From contig NZ_JAGIOD010000001.1 in the NCBI RefSeq assembly GCF_017876545.1, positions 620,001 through 684,000 on the forward strand: 64,000 nt of DNA, in the 5' to 3' direction. The position numbers and the translations under genes are program-made. The notes under the pieces are model-generated. The model worked only from the letters and a program-made list of their open reading frames with translations, was not told where the DNA came from and did not search any database. Positions 45,625-53,806 of the stretch are shown here, one piece after another (the stretch's first letter is position 1; each line of letters opens with the position of its first letter). The DNA comes from Brachybacterium sacelli. GTDB lineage: Bacteria; Actinomycetota; Actinomycetes; Actinomycetales; Dermabacteraceae.

Positions 45625-46020
45625 ATGCGCATCACGAAGAAGTTCATGGTCCTGGACGCCCCGGATCCCCGGGTCGAGGCGGAGTTCTGGGCGTCCGTGC
45701 TGGGCGGACGCGTCGGCGTCGTCGACGCGGGACCCTTCGCCGGCTGGCACGACGTCATCGTGGACGGGGAGACCGCACTCGGCGTGCAATACGCCCCGGA
45801 CCACGTCGCTCCCACTTGGCCGACCACCGACCCGTCGGCCCAGCACCAGCAGATCCATCCCGATCTCTACGTGCTCCGCGAGGACGTGGGCACCGCGACC
45901 CAGGAGGTCCTGGACCTCGGTGCGCACATGCTCCAGGAGGCCGAGGACGCGTCGGCCCCGCTGGGTTTCCACGTGCTCGCGGATCCTGCCGGGCACCCCT
46001 TCTGCCTCTGCTGGGACTGA
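45625..46020 (+). CDS. VOC-family protein
   Basis: 131 aa protein of the vicinal oxygen chelate/glyoxalase-like superfamily: two beta-alpha-beta-beta-beta modules, the first around MVLDAPDPRVEAEFWASVLGG and the second ending HVLADPAGHPFCLCWD, the usual Gly-His-Pro-Phe-Cys-Leu terminus. GAGGAGG precedes the ATG at 45625. Such single-copy VOC proteins range from lyases to drug-binding proteins; function is not assignable. The IdeR-like boxes of the ferritin gene follow it. Confidence 0.85.
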   Translation: MRITKKFMVLDAPDPRVEAEFWASVLGGRVGVVDAGPFAGWHDVIVDGETALGVQYAPDHVAPTWPTTDPSAQHQQIHPDLYVLREDVGTATQEVLDLGAHMLQEAEDASAPLGFHVLADPAGHPFCLCWD

Positions 46021-46076
46021 GGCCTCGACCGGCGACCCGCTGACATGCAGCACTCTGAGTGGTCGGGCCAGCGTAG

Positions 46077-46095
46077 TCAGGTTAGGCTGTCCACA
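46077..46095. promoter_or_regulatory. IdeR/DtxR-like iron box 1
   Basis: TCAGGTTAGGCTGTCCACA matches the iron-box consensus TTAGGTTAGGCTAACCTAA at 14 of 19 positions by eye. It lies about 90 bases upstream of the ferritin start. Confidence 0.7.
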
Positions 46096-46105
46096 GTGCG
46101 TCATA

Positions 46106-46124
46106 CCAGGTCAGGCTAGCCTTT
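46106..46124. promoter_or_regulatory. IdeR/DtxR-like iron box 2
   Basis: CCAGGTCAGGCTAGCCTTT matches the iron-box consensus at 13 of 19 positions, with an intact AGGT-AGGCTAGCCT core, 29 bp downstream of box 1. Tandem upstream boxes are known where IdeR activates mycobacterial bfrB. Confidence 0.7.
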
Positions 46125-46166
46125 CCATGGCTGACAAGCGCGACGAAGAGGTCTATCGTCGTGCCC

Positions 46167-46688
46167 ATGAAGATGAGCAATGACCTTGAGAAGAAGTTCC
46201 AGGACCAGATCACCCTCGAGTTCGCGGCGTCGATCACCTATCGACAGCTCGCGATCGAGGCCGACGAGCAGGACCTCCCCGGCATCGCCGCGTGGCTGCG
46301 CCACCAGGCCGACGAGGAGATCGTCCACGCCAACAAGTTCATCCAGCACGTCTCCGACCGCGACAACCACGCCGCGATCGGCACGATCAACGCGCCGGGC
46401 GTGAAGCCGCGACTGTCGGTGCTGGAGATCTTCGAGGCCGCCCTCGCCCATGAGCAGAAGGTCTCCGAAGCGATCCGCGAGCTGTACCGCAGCGCCGACA
46501 AGGAAGGCGACTACGACTCCCGCCCCCTGCTGAACTGGTTCGTCGACGAGCAGATCGAGGAGGAGTCCACGGTCTCCGAGATCATCGGCCGCGTGAAGCT
46601 GATCGGCGAGGAGGGCTCCGGCATCCTGCGCCTGGACGCCGAGCTGGGTGCGCGCCCCGCCGAGTCCACCGAGGCCGACGAGGGCTGA
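46167..46688 (+). CDS. ferritin
   Basis: 173 aa non-haem ferritin forming an iron-storage cage. The four-helix bundle carries ferroxidase ligands: an early Glu in DQITLEFAASITYRQL, the EExxH-type ADEEIVHANKF, and Glu residues in FEAALAHEQKVSEAI and VDEQIEEESTV. The ATG at 46167 follows TATCGT by eight bases (leaderless likely); GTG 46161 and ATG 46173 are alternatives. Two IdeR-like boxes upstream suggest iron-dependent expression. Confidence 0.93.
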   Translation: MKMSNDLEKKFQDQITLEFAASITYRQLAIEADEQDLPGIAAWLRHQADEEIVHANKFIQHVSDRDNHAAIGTINAPGVKPRLSVLEIFEAALAHEQKVSEAIRELYRSADKEGDYDSRPLLNWFVDEQIEEESTVSEIIGRVKLIGEEGSGILRLDAELGARPAESTEADEG

Positions 46689-46801
46689 TCGCCGACGCGG
46701 ACTGATCCATGGTGCGCACGCGTCGCCCGAGCGTGGGTGACGCGTGCCACACTATGTGCGGGCGGGCATCCGCACCGTCCGCGATGGCGAAGGAGAAGGC
46801 C

Positions 46802-47245
46802 ATGTCCGCCCCGCAGTTCAGCTCCTACATCAGCTTCCCGGGGAACGCCGCCGAAGCTTTCGAGTACTACCGCGAGGTGTTCGGCGGTGAGCTCGACCTC
46901 ATGACGTACGACGACATCCCCGACCTGTCCGGCTTCCCGTTCACCCCGCCCGCGGGCTCGGTGGCGCACGCCCAGCTGCACGGTGGCCTGGTGACCCTCG
47001 CCGGTGGGGACGGCATCAGCGCCCCGGGGGAAGAGCTGCCTCCCCTCGAGTCCGACGTCTATTCGTTCCTCGTGGGACTCGATCGCGTGGACGACGCGCA
47101 TGCCCTCATCGAGACCCTCACCTCATCCGGGGCGAAGATCGCCATGCCGTTCGAGCTCGCCCCGTGGGGCGACCACTACGGGCAGGTGAAGGACCGCTTC
47201 GGCGTACTCTGGGCGCTCGTCGTCGCTGGAGCGCCCCCGGCCTGA
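46802..47245 (+). CDS. VOC/PhnB-like protein
   Basis: 147 aa protein of the PhnB/YjdN-like branch of the VOC superfamily: SSYISFPGNAAEAFEYYREVFGGELDLMTYDD at the start and WGDHYGQVKDRFGVLWALV at the end, typical for this group. AGGAG lies eight bases before the ATG at 46802; ATG 46784 would add six residues. Function of such proteins is generally unknown. It is convergent with the MerR gene. Confidence 0.85.
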   Translation: MSAPQFSSYISFPGNAAEAFEYYREVFGGELDLMTYDDIPDLSGFPFTPPAGSVAHAQLHGGLVTLAGGDGISAPGEELPPLESDVYSFLVGLDRVDDAHALIETLTSSGAKIAMPFELAPWGDHYGQVKDRFGVLWALVVAGAPPA

Positions 47246-47305
47246 GGCCGATCACGAGCACACCGGCCCGAGCACGTCGACCCTCTCGCGACGAACGGCA
47301 CCTGA

Positions 47306-47695
47306 TCAGCCCTGACCGGTGGTGCGTCGCAGAGGTCCGGCCGCGCGCTGTCCACGGGTGATGATCGAGTCGAGGGCGGCGCGGGTGTCCCTGAGCTCGT
47401 CGATGGCCCCGTCGATCCGGTCGCGCTGTTGCGCGAGCCCCTCCACCAAGCCTTCGCAACCCGGAATCAGCCGACCGTCGTCGTCGACGATGCACGGGAG
47501 CGCTTCGAGGATCTGAGCGGTGCTCAGTCCGGCGGCGAGGAGAGTCCTGATCCGCTGGACGGAGGCGACGTCCTCCTGGCTGTACACGCGATAGCCACTC
47601 GGCCGTCGGTCCGGGGACAGCAGCCCGTGCTCCTCGTAATAGCGCAGCGCACGCTGGCTGACGCCCGTGCGGCGTGCGAGTTCCCCGATGCGCAT
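47306..47695 (-). CDS. MerR-family transcriptional regulator
   Basis: 129 aa: N-terminal MerR helix-turn-helix (MRIGELARRTGVSQRALRYYEEHGLL, residues 1-26), a second recognition segment GYRVYSQEDV and a coiled-coil dimer helix. Two Cys residues (C68 and C80, in LPCIV and PGC) might sense a metal or redox signal but the metal-type motif is incomplete. Divergent from the reductase gene at 47767; a MerR-style spaced promoter with a dyad lies between them. Confidence 0.9.
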   Translation of the reverse strand: MRIGELARRTGVSQRALRYYEEHGLLSPDRRPSGYRVYSQEDVASVQRIRTLLAAGLSTAQILEALPCIVDDDGRLIPGCEGLVEGLAQQRDRIDGAIDELRDTRAALDSIITRGQRAAGPLRRTTGQG

Positions 47696-47710
47696 GCGCC
47701 CTCCTGCTCG

Positions 47711-47751
47711 ACTCTCACGTCGACGCCTTGACTCTCACGTCGGCGTCAAGG
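47711..47751. promoter_or_regulatory. MerR operator region with direct repeat
   Basis: CCTTGAC and GTCAAGG form perfect 7-bp arms (47726-47732, 47745-47751), overlapping a TTGACT -35 hexamer at 47728. A GACTCTCACGTC block occurs twice (47710 and 47730), giving a 20-bp direct repeat. A TTTACC/TACCGT -10 follows with an over-long spacer of about 18-20 bp, as MerR activators favour; the start codon at 47767 then lies close to the transcript start. Confidence 0.65.
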
Positions 47752-47766
47752 TTTACCGTCACTGCC

Positions 47767-48612
47767 ATGACCACCGCAACTGTGCTCGGACTCGGCCAGA
47801 TGGGACATGCCCTCGCCGCGGCACTCACCCGCTCCCACCATCCCACCACCGTCTGGAACCGCACCTCGGGGAAAGCGCACGATCTCGACGTGACGGTTGC
47901 GTCGACTCCTGCGGAGGCGGTCTCCGCCAGCCCGCTCGTCATCGTGTGCCTTCCGGATTACGAGGTGGTGCGAACCGTCCTGGATCCTCTGCCCTTGTCA
48001 GGGAGCACTGTGGTGAACGTCAGCGGAGGCTCGCCAGAGCAGGCCCGCGAGATCGACGCGTGGGCGGCCGAGAAGGGCATCGACTACATCGACGGTGTGA
48101 TCGTGGCGACGCCCGAGGTCATCGGCAGCCCCGCCGCGGCGCTCTACTACAGCGGGCGCCGCGACGCGTATGAGACGCACAGATCGACCCTCGCCGCGTT
48201 CGGGGAGAACGCGATCCACCTCGGAGACGACGTCGGCATGGCTTCCGCATTCGACGCCTCTCTCCAGAGCATGCTCTGGACCTCGATGAGCGGCGTAGTG
48301 CACATGTTCGCTCTCGCCTCCGCGGAGAACATCTCGGCCCAGGACATTGCCGGCTCCGCCAAGACGATGCTCGCTCTCTTCCCGGACATGATCGACCTGC
48401 TCGCCGAGCAGGTCGATGCAGGCCGCTTCCCCGCCGACGGGGCCTCGATCGCCGCGACGGCGGCGGTCCTGGACCACATCCTGAGCACCCTCCACAGCAA
48501 CGGCCTCGACGACGGCGTGCTCCGTGCCGTGCGGGCGGACCTGCACCAGGCGATCGAGGCGGGGCACGGGTCCGAGGGGTTCGGTCGGCTCTCCACTCTC
48601 GCGGCCCGCTAG
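47767..48612 (+). CDS. imine reductase-like NAD(P)-dependent oxidoreductase
   Basis: 281 aa protein of the 6-phosphogluconate dehydrogenase/3-hydroxyisobutyrate dehydrogenase fold. The Rossmann motif VLGLGQMGHALAAAL and VWNRTSGKA (Arg favouring NADPH) lead, LVIVCLPD follows, and the C-terminal half resembles imine-reductase-type helical domains rather than the Lys-containing dehydrogenases. Divergent from a MerR gene that probably activates it. The end overlaps the BCCT transporter gene by 4 bp, tail to tail. Natural substrate unknown. Confidence 0.8.
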   Translation: MTTATVLGLGQMGHALAAALTRSHHPTTVWNRTSGKAHDLDVTVASTPAEAVSASPLVIVCLPDYEVVRTVLDPLPLSGSTVVNVSGGSPEQAREIDAWAAEKGIDYIDGVIVATPEVIGSPAAALYYSGRRDAYETHRSTLAAFGENAIHLGDDVGMASAFDASLQSMLWTSMSGVVHMFALASAENISAQDIAGSAKTMLALFPDMIDLLAEQVDAGRFPADGASIAATAAVLDHILSTLHSNGLDDGVLRAVRADLHQAIEAGHGSEGFGRLSTLAAR

Positions 48613-50252
48613 ACCACCTCGGGCAGAGCGCTCGTCACACCTGTCCTGGCGGCGACCGAGGGATCGCGGCGCAGCATCAACACCAAGGAGATCGCCAGGG
48701 CGAGGATGACGAAGATGAAGGGAGCCGCCGAGAGCATCACGGCGGTCTGCAGGGCGTCCAGGCCGCCGGCGTAGAGCAGCACGGCGGCGGTCGCACCTGT
48801 GAGCACGCCCCACAGCCCCATCACCGGGCGACCGGGGTCCATGCGCCCGTCCGTGGAGATCACCGAGAGCACGTAGGTGTTCGAGTCCGCGCCGGTGACG
48901 AAGTACAGCACCACCAGGACCACCGCGACCACCGAGGTCAGCGGCGTCAGGGGCAGCTGATCGAGCAAGCCGAAGAAGGCCGTGTTGACGTTCTCCGCCG
49001 CCGCCGCGCCGATGCCGGTGCCGCGCTCGAGGTCCATGAACATCGCCGACCCGCCGAAGACGGTGAACCAGGCGGAGAAGATCAGGGTCGGCACGCCGAG
49101 GACGACCAGCACGAACTGCCGGATGGTCCGGCCGCGGGAGATGCGGGCCAGGAAGACGCCGACGAAGGCGCCCCAGGAGATCCACCAGGCCATCATGAAG
49201 TAGGTCCACCCCTGCATCCAGGCCAGGTCCTGGCCATCGGTGGGCAGCATGAGGCTGATCTCGACGAATCCGCCCGCGTACCCGCCCAGCGAGCGGAGGA
49301 AGAGGTTGATCAGCCAGCCGGTGGGGCCGGTGAGCAGCACGAACAGCAGCAGGGCCGCGGCGATCACCATCGTGGCCTGGCTCAGGTAGCGGATGCCGCG
49401 GCCGATGCCGCTCATCGCCGAGGCCGTGAACAGCATGGTGACCAGCGCGATCACGATGAGCTGCACGCCGGTGGTCGTCAGGTCCACCCCGGCGATCCGG
49501 CTCAGGCCCTGACTGATCTGGGCAGCGCCCAGACCCAGGGACGTCGTGGTCCCGAACAGGGTGGAGAGGATCACCAGCACGTCGACGGCCTTGCCCACAG
49601 CGCCGTCGGCGTGGCGACCGATCAGCGGGCGCAGGATCGGTGAGACCAGCCCCTTGTTGCCGAGCCGGTGGGTGGAGTAGCCGATGGCGAGCCCGAAGGT
49701 GGCGAACACCGCCCATGCGTGCAGTCCCCAGTCCAGGAAGGTGAAGCGCAGCGCGTCGACCGCCGCGTCACGGCTGCCGGGCTCGGCGAGGTCGTGCGGC
49801 GGGTCGAGAAGGTGGGACACCGGCTCCGCGACGCCGTAGGTGATCATCCCGATCCCCATCACCGCGCCCAGCAGCATCGCGATCCAGGCGTGGGTGGGGT
49901 ACTGGGGTCGCGAGCCGTCGGGGCCCAGGCGGATGTCGCCGATGCGGGTGCACGCCAGGACGAGCAGCAGGCCGATGAGGCCCAGCGGGATGAGCAGCAG
50001 GGACCAGCCGCTGGTGGCGGTCACCCAGTTCATCGCCGCATCAGCGGCGGCGCTCAACTGCGCGGGCCAGAGGCCGGCGACGGCGAGGAGGACGACGATG
50101 AGCGTCACCGACGTCCAGAAGACCCCGTTCAGCGAGCTGCCGGGCAGGTTCGGGGCGCTCGGGAACCGCTCGGTCTCTCGTCGAGTGCGTCTCGGATCAC
50201 AGGGGGCAGCAGTGCTGTCCGGGCGTGGTTCAGCGGGGGCGTCCTGCGTCAT
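48609..50252 (-). CDS. BCCT-family betaine/choline/carnitine transporter
   Basis: 547 aa, twelve helices, betaine-choline-carnitine family. The central signature WTYFMMAWWISWGAFVGVFL followed by ARISRGRTIRQF is clear, and GMITYGVAEPVSHL with the conserved G-x-G helix-1 region is present. It imports a trimethylammonium or related osmolyte or carbon source by Na+ or H+ symport; no betaine-metabolism gene adjoins it. The start at 50252 is the first ATG in a proline-rich cytosolic leader. Confidence 0.9.
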   Translation of the reverse strand: MTQDAPAEPRPDSTAAPCDPRRTRRETERFPSAPNLPGSSLNGVFWTSVTLIVVLLAVAGLWPAQLSAAADAAMNWVTATSGWSLLLIPLGLIGLLLVLACTRIGDIRLGPDGSRPQYPTHAWIAMLLGAVMGIGMITYGVAEPVSHLLDPPHDLAEPGSRDAAVDALRFTFLDWGLHAWAVFATFGLAIGYSTHRLGNKGLVSPILRPLIGRHADGAVGKAVDVLVILSTLFGTTTSLGLGAAQISQGLSRIAGVDLTTTGVQLIVIALVTMLFTASAMSGIGRGIRYLSQATMVIAAALLLFVLLTGPTGWLINLFLRSLGGYAGGFVEISLMLPTDGQDLAWMQGWTYFMMAWWISWGAFVGVFLARISRGRTIRQFVLVVLGVPTLIFSAWFTVFGGSAMFMDLERGTGIGAAAAENVNTAFFGLLDQLPLTPLTSVVAVVLVVLYFVTGADSNTYVLSVISTDGRMDPGRPVMGLWGVLTGATAAVLLYAGGLDALQTAVMLSAAPFIFVILALAISLVLMLRRDPSVAARTGVTSALPEVV

Positions 50253-50651
50253 GGCGCGGTCCGTTCATCGAGGGGGAGGTGCGGCGTCACGACGCGGTCG
50301 TGAAGGAGTCGGTGACGGGTCGAGGTCCCGACCGGGGAGGGGGCGCAGGATCGGCCGCTGAGCTCAGCGAGGCGATGGAGTGCCGTGCTCCCGTGACCGC
50401 GCGACGTCACCTGGCGGGGACGGCGCCCGGACAGCGTCGCCGTGGCACGGAGGCGGCACGGGCGAGGCCTGGTCGCGGAGCGCTCCACAGTACGGGGTCG
50501 ACGCGCTCGACCTCGACGCCGCGACCGGAATATGGGGCGCAGGTCTCCCTCGAACACCCGGCTCGTGCCCTGCCGGTCGATCTCGGCACGCGGGACGTGC
50601 CACACACCCCCCTAGTGGAATGTTCAACGAACGCGTAGGGTTGACGCCACT
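50253..50651. other. divergent intergenic region
   Basis: These 399 bases between the BCCT and luciferase-like genes show no supported gene. At the right end TAGGGT (50636-50641) is a likely -10 for the oxidoreductase gene, ten bases before its ATG. The rest has no repeat or hairpin that I could support. Confidence 0.5.
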
Positions 50652-51719
50652 ATGCGAGCCTTCGGATTCCTCAGCTTCGGCCACTACGGCGGCAGCCCCA
50701 CGCAGGGCGGCCTCAGCGCCCGCCAGATGCTGCACGACGCGATCGACATCTCGGTCGGCGCGGACGAGCTGGGCGTCAACGGCGCCTACTTCCGCGTCCA
50801 CCACTTCGCGCAGCAGTCCGCCTCTCCGATGCCGCTGCTCTCGGCAGTCGCCGCGCGCACGCAGCGGATCGAGGTGGGCACCGGCGTGATCGACATGCGC
50901 TATGAGAACCCGCTGTACTTCGCGGAGGAGGCCGCGGCGCTCGACCTCATCGCCGACGGTCGGGTCGCCCTCGGCGTCTCCCGGGGAAGCCCTGAGCCCG
51001 CCGAACGCGGGTGGGAGTCCTTCGGCTACACCGGGTCGACGGACCCGCGCGGCGCCGATATCGCCCATGCGAAGTTCGAAGCGTTCGTGCAGGCCATCCA
51101 GGGTGAGCCGATGGCCCGCGCCGCGGAGCAGCCCTACGGCGCCCCGGTCCAGCCCGGTCAGGGCCTGCGCATCGAGCCCTACTCCCCCGAGCTGATCCGC
51201 CGCATCTGGTGGGGTGCCGGGTCCCGGGAGACCGCCGAGCGCACGGGCACGCAGGGTCTGAACCTGATGAGCTCGACCCTGCTCACCGAGGCCACCGGCG
51301 CGGCCTTCGGCGACCTGCAGGCCGAGCAGATCCAGGGGTACCGCGAGGCGTTCCGGGAGGCCGGGCATGCGCACACCCCGCGGGTGTCGGTCTCGCGCAG
51401 CGTGTTCCCGATCGTCACGGAGCAGGACCGCATGCTGTTCGGGCTGCGCCCGGGCGATGGCGCCGACCAGATCGGGATCATCGACGGGCACCGATCGACC
51501 TTCGGCAGGACCTACACCGGCGAGCCCGATCAGCTCATCGAACAGCTGCAGGCCGACGCCGCGGTGCAGGCCGCCGACACTCTCATGCTCACGATCCCCT
51601 CGCAGGCGGGCGTCGAGCTGAACCTCCACATCCTCGAGAGCTTCGCGACGCACATCGCGCCGGAACTGGGCTGGCGGCCCACCACGGAGGGCCCGGTCCA
51701 GGGCGACCCGATCCGCTGA
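50652..51719 (+). CDS. LLM-class flavin-dependent oxidoreductase
   Basis: 355 aa luciferase-like monooxygenase fold, using reduced FMN or F420. Family segments: MRAFGFLSFGHYGG start, GVNGAYFRVHHFAQQSASPMPLLSA, RIEVGTGVIDMRYENPLYFAEEAAALDLIADGRVALGVSRGSP. The N-terminal barrel strand immediately after the ATG fixes the start; no Shine-Dalgarno is seen. Exonuclease III follows 20 bp downstream on the same strand and has its own leaderless-type start. Substrate unknown. Confidence 0.87.
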   Translation: MRAFGFLSFGHYGGSPTQGGLSARQMLHDAIDISVGADELGVNGAYFRVHHFAQQSASPMPLLSAVAARTQRIEVGTGVIDMRYENPLYFAEEAAALDLIADGRVALGVSRGSPEPAERGWESFGYTGSTDPRGADIAHAKFEAFVQAIQGEPMARAAEQPYGAPVQPGQGLRIEPYSPELIRRIWWGAGSRETAERTGTQGLNLMSSTLLTEATGAAFGDLQAEQIQGYREAFREAGHAHTPRVSVSRSVFPIVTEQDRMLFGLRPGDGADQIGIIDGHRSTFGRTYTGEPDQLIEQLQADAAVQAADTLMLTIPSQAGVELNLHILESFATHIAPELGWRPTTEGPVQGDPIR

Positions 51720-51739
51720 CCGGCACGTACCCTCGGACC

Positions 51740-52663
51740 ATGCTCCGCATAGCCACCGCCAACGTCAACGGGATCCGGGCCGCGCACCGCCGGGGATTCG
51801 GCGACTGGCTGGCAGGTCGCGAGTGCGACGTCGTCGCGCTCCAGGAGGTCCGGGCGCAGGCCGACAAGCTCCCCGATGCCGCGTTCGGCGACTACCACGT
51901 CGCTCTCGACACCGGGTCCCTCCCCGGCCGCAACGGGGTCGCGGTGCTCACCCGGCACGCTCCGGAGGCGGTCCGGACGTGGCACGGCGCCGCGCTCGTA
52001 GGAGGCCCACCAGAAGCGGTCGGCGTTCTCGGGCCCGTGCCCGCAGCCGACCGCGTCCCCCTCGCCCGCGGGCTCGGACGGTTCGCCGCCGAGGGGCGCT
52101 ATCTCGAGGTCGACCTCGCGGACGCACCGCTCACGATCGCCTGCCTCTACCTGCCCAAGGGCGGGCTTCCCGCCGAGCTGCAGCGGCCCGAGCGGATGCG
52201 CGAGGCGCCCGACGGAGGCGCACGCTACGCCCGGAAGATGGGGTTCATGGCGGCCTTCTCCCGCTATCTCGTGCGGACCCGCCGGGCGGCCGCGGCAGGT
52301 GGCCGCGAGTACCTGCTCATGGGCGACCTCAACATCGCGCACACGAGGCAGGACCTCGCGGCGTGGCGCCGCAACCAGCGCAATGACGGGTTCCTCCCGG
52401 AGGAGCGCGCGTGGTTCGGGCAGCAGCTCTCCCCGCGCACACTGGTCGACGTCGTACGGCGGCTGCACCCCGACGAGGACGGCCCGTACTCGTGGTGGTC
52501 GTGGCTCGGGCAGTCGTTCGCGAAGGACACCGGATGGCGCCTCGACTACCACCTCGCGACGCCCCGTCTCGCACGGGCCGCGGTCCGTGCCGAGGTCGAT
52601 CGGGACTTCCGCGGCGAGCGCCTCTCCGACCATTCCCCGGTCGTCGTCGACTACGAGCGCTGA
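51740..52663 (+). CDS. xthA: exodeoxyribonuclease III-type endonuclease
   Basis: 307 aa AP endonuclease/3'-5' exonuclease of the ExoIII family acting in base-excision repair. All active-site motifs are readable: NVNGIRAA, ALQEVRAQ (metal Glu), GDLNIAHTRQDL, DTGWRLDYHLATP and SDHSPVVVDY. It carries an insertion after the NGVAVLTRHAP strand compared with the short E. coli enzyme. The ATG at 51740 has TACCCT seven bases upstream (leaderless likely). Not in an obvious repair operon. Confidence 0.92.
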   Translation: MLRIATANVNGIRAAHRRGFGDWLAGRECDVVALQEVRAQADKLPDAAFGDYHVALDTGSLPGRNGVAVLTRHAPEAVRTWHGAALVGGPPEAVGVLGPVPAADRVPLARGLGRFAAEGRYLEVDLADAPLTIACLYLPKGGLPAELQRPERMREAPDGGARYARKMGFMAAFSRYLVRTRRAAAAGGREYLLMGDLNIAHTRQDLAAWRRNQRNDGFLPEERAWFGQQLSPRTLVDVVRRLHPDEDGPYSWWSWLGQSFAKDTGWRLDYHLATPRLARAAVRAEVDRDFRGERLSDHSPVVVDYER

Positions 52664-52831
52664 CCTGCACGGCCTCCGCCTCGGCGTCGGAGGTCGCCCG
52701 CCGCCGGGCCCCTCTCGCCCCCACCCACGGTTCCCTCGGATCGGCCTGTCGCCGGCGGGGTTCCTCCCGTAAAGTGAGCTGTCGTGAGTGCCGGTCGGAG
52801 CACTCGTCCGCAGCCCCGACGGAGGACCGCG

Positions 52832-53806
52832 ATGCCCGCCCCGCATCCCGCAGTCGTCCAGGCTGCGCCTGCTGCACCCACCCCGGCGACGCCCTCCTCC
52901 GCCCTCACCGGCACCGAGACCTCCCGCCGTCTCCTCGGCGCTGAGCCCGAGGCTAGAGCGATGACACTCTGGGGCTCCTCGTCCATGAGCTCCGAGGGCG
53001 GGGGCGAGGCCACGCCGCTCCCGATCCGCATCCACGAGCACCTCGCGCTCTCCGCCGCCCCGGCTCCGGTCCATTCCTTCGGCGTCGGTGCCACGCGGTC
53101 CGCGCACACCCTGCTCATGCGGGGCCTGGAGACCCCACGCCTGTTCCCGCGCGTCGGTCGTCCCGAGTCCTCCGACGGCACTGCGTCGGTGCCGGTCGCC
53201 CTGGAGACCGGGTTGGCCCCGGCCGGGCCGCTGCGCATCCCCGGCTCGGTCGACGGGACGTCGGGAATGCTCGACGGCAGCAGCGGGACCTGGTACTTCA
53301 CGGCCGACGACACGAGCCGCGGCCCGGTGGAGGGCGTCTTCACCTCCGCCCTCGCCGAGGTTGCCGCCCACTCCCGGCAGGTGCTGTGGATGGGCAAGAA
53401 CAACATCCTCGACGTCACCGAGGTCCTGGACGACACCCAGCGGATGTGGGACGCGGCCGAGACCCCGGAGCAGGACACCCTCGTGCTGGGGCAGTGGTGC
53501 ACGGAGGCCGATGCACGCGGCGCGGCGACCGGGGACGCCGTCGCGGCGGTCACCGCGGAACAGGCCCGACGGTACGGGGACCATTTCCTGGACCTGCAGG
53601 CCCTGCTGACCGGCGAGGAGGGTCTGCGCTGCGCCCCGCTCGCGCCCCTGGCGCTGCTGGAGCAGGGCAGCACTCAGGAGGCGCTCGAGCGCGCTGTGGT
53701 GCCACCGTCGCTGGTCGCTGCGGACGGCATCCACCTCAACGGCTGGGGGAATCTCGCCGTGTGTTGGGCGATCGTCCGTCGCCTGCGGGAGCTGCGATGG
53801 CTGTGA
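52832..53806 (+). CDS. SGNH-hydrolase-like protein
   Basis: 324 aa. SGNH blocks appear in order: block I TLWGSSSMSS (S50 as nucleophile candidate), block III-like WMGKNNILD with the Asn, and block V ADGIHLNGWGN (Asp and His) near the C-terminus. A 40-residue low-complexity N-terminus precedes block I and no clear signal is seen. Possible role: esterase on surface polymers. GGAGGA lies six bases before the ATG at 52832; a GTG at 52784 with a TAAAGT hexamer upstream would add 16 residues. It overlaps the SLH-like gene by 10 bp. Confidence 0.7.
   Translation: MPAPHPAVVQAAPAAPTPATPSSALTGTETSRRLLGAEPEARAMTLWGSSSMSSEGGGEATPLPIRIHEHLALSAAPAPVHSFGVGATRSAHTLLMRGLETPRLFPRVGRPESSDGTASVPVALETGLAPAGPLRIPGSVDGTSGMLDGSSGTWYFTADDTSRGPVEGVFTSALAEVAAHSRQVLWMGKNNILDVTEVLDDTQRMWDAAETPEQDTLVLGQWCTEADARGAATGDAVAAVTAEQARRYGDHFLDLQALLTGEEGLRCAPLAPLALLEQGSTQEALERAVVPPSLVAADGIHLNGWGNLAVCWAIVRRLRELRWL

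Noticed and set aside
41490-45827. Minus-strand open frame of 1445 codons across four genes
   Set aside because: It lies antisense to lacI-type and flavoprotein genes with clear homology, has skewed composition (His/Asp/Gly/Val-rich) and no recognisable domain; it is a high-GC shadow.
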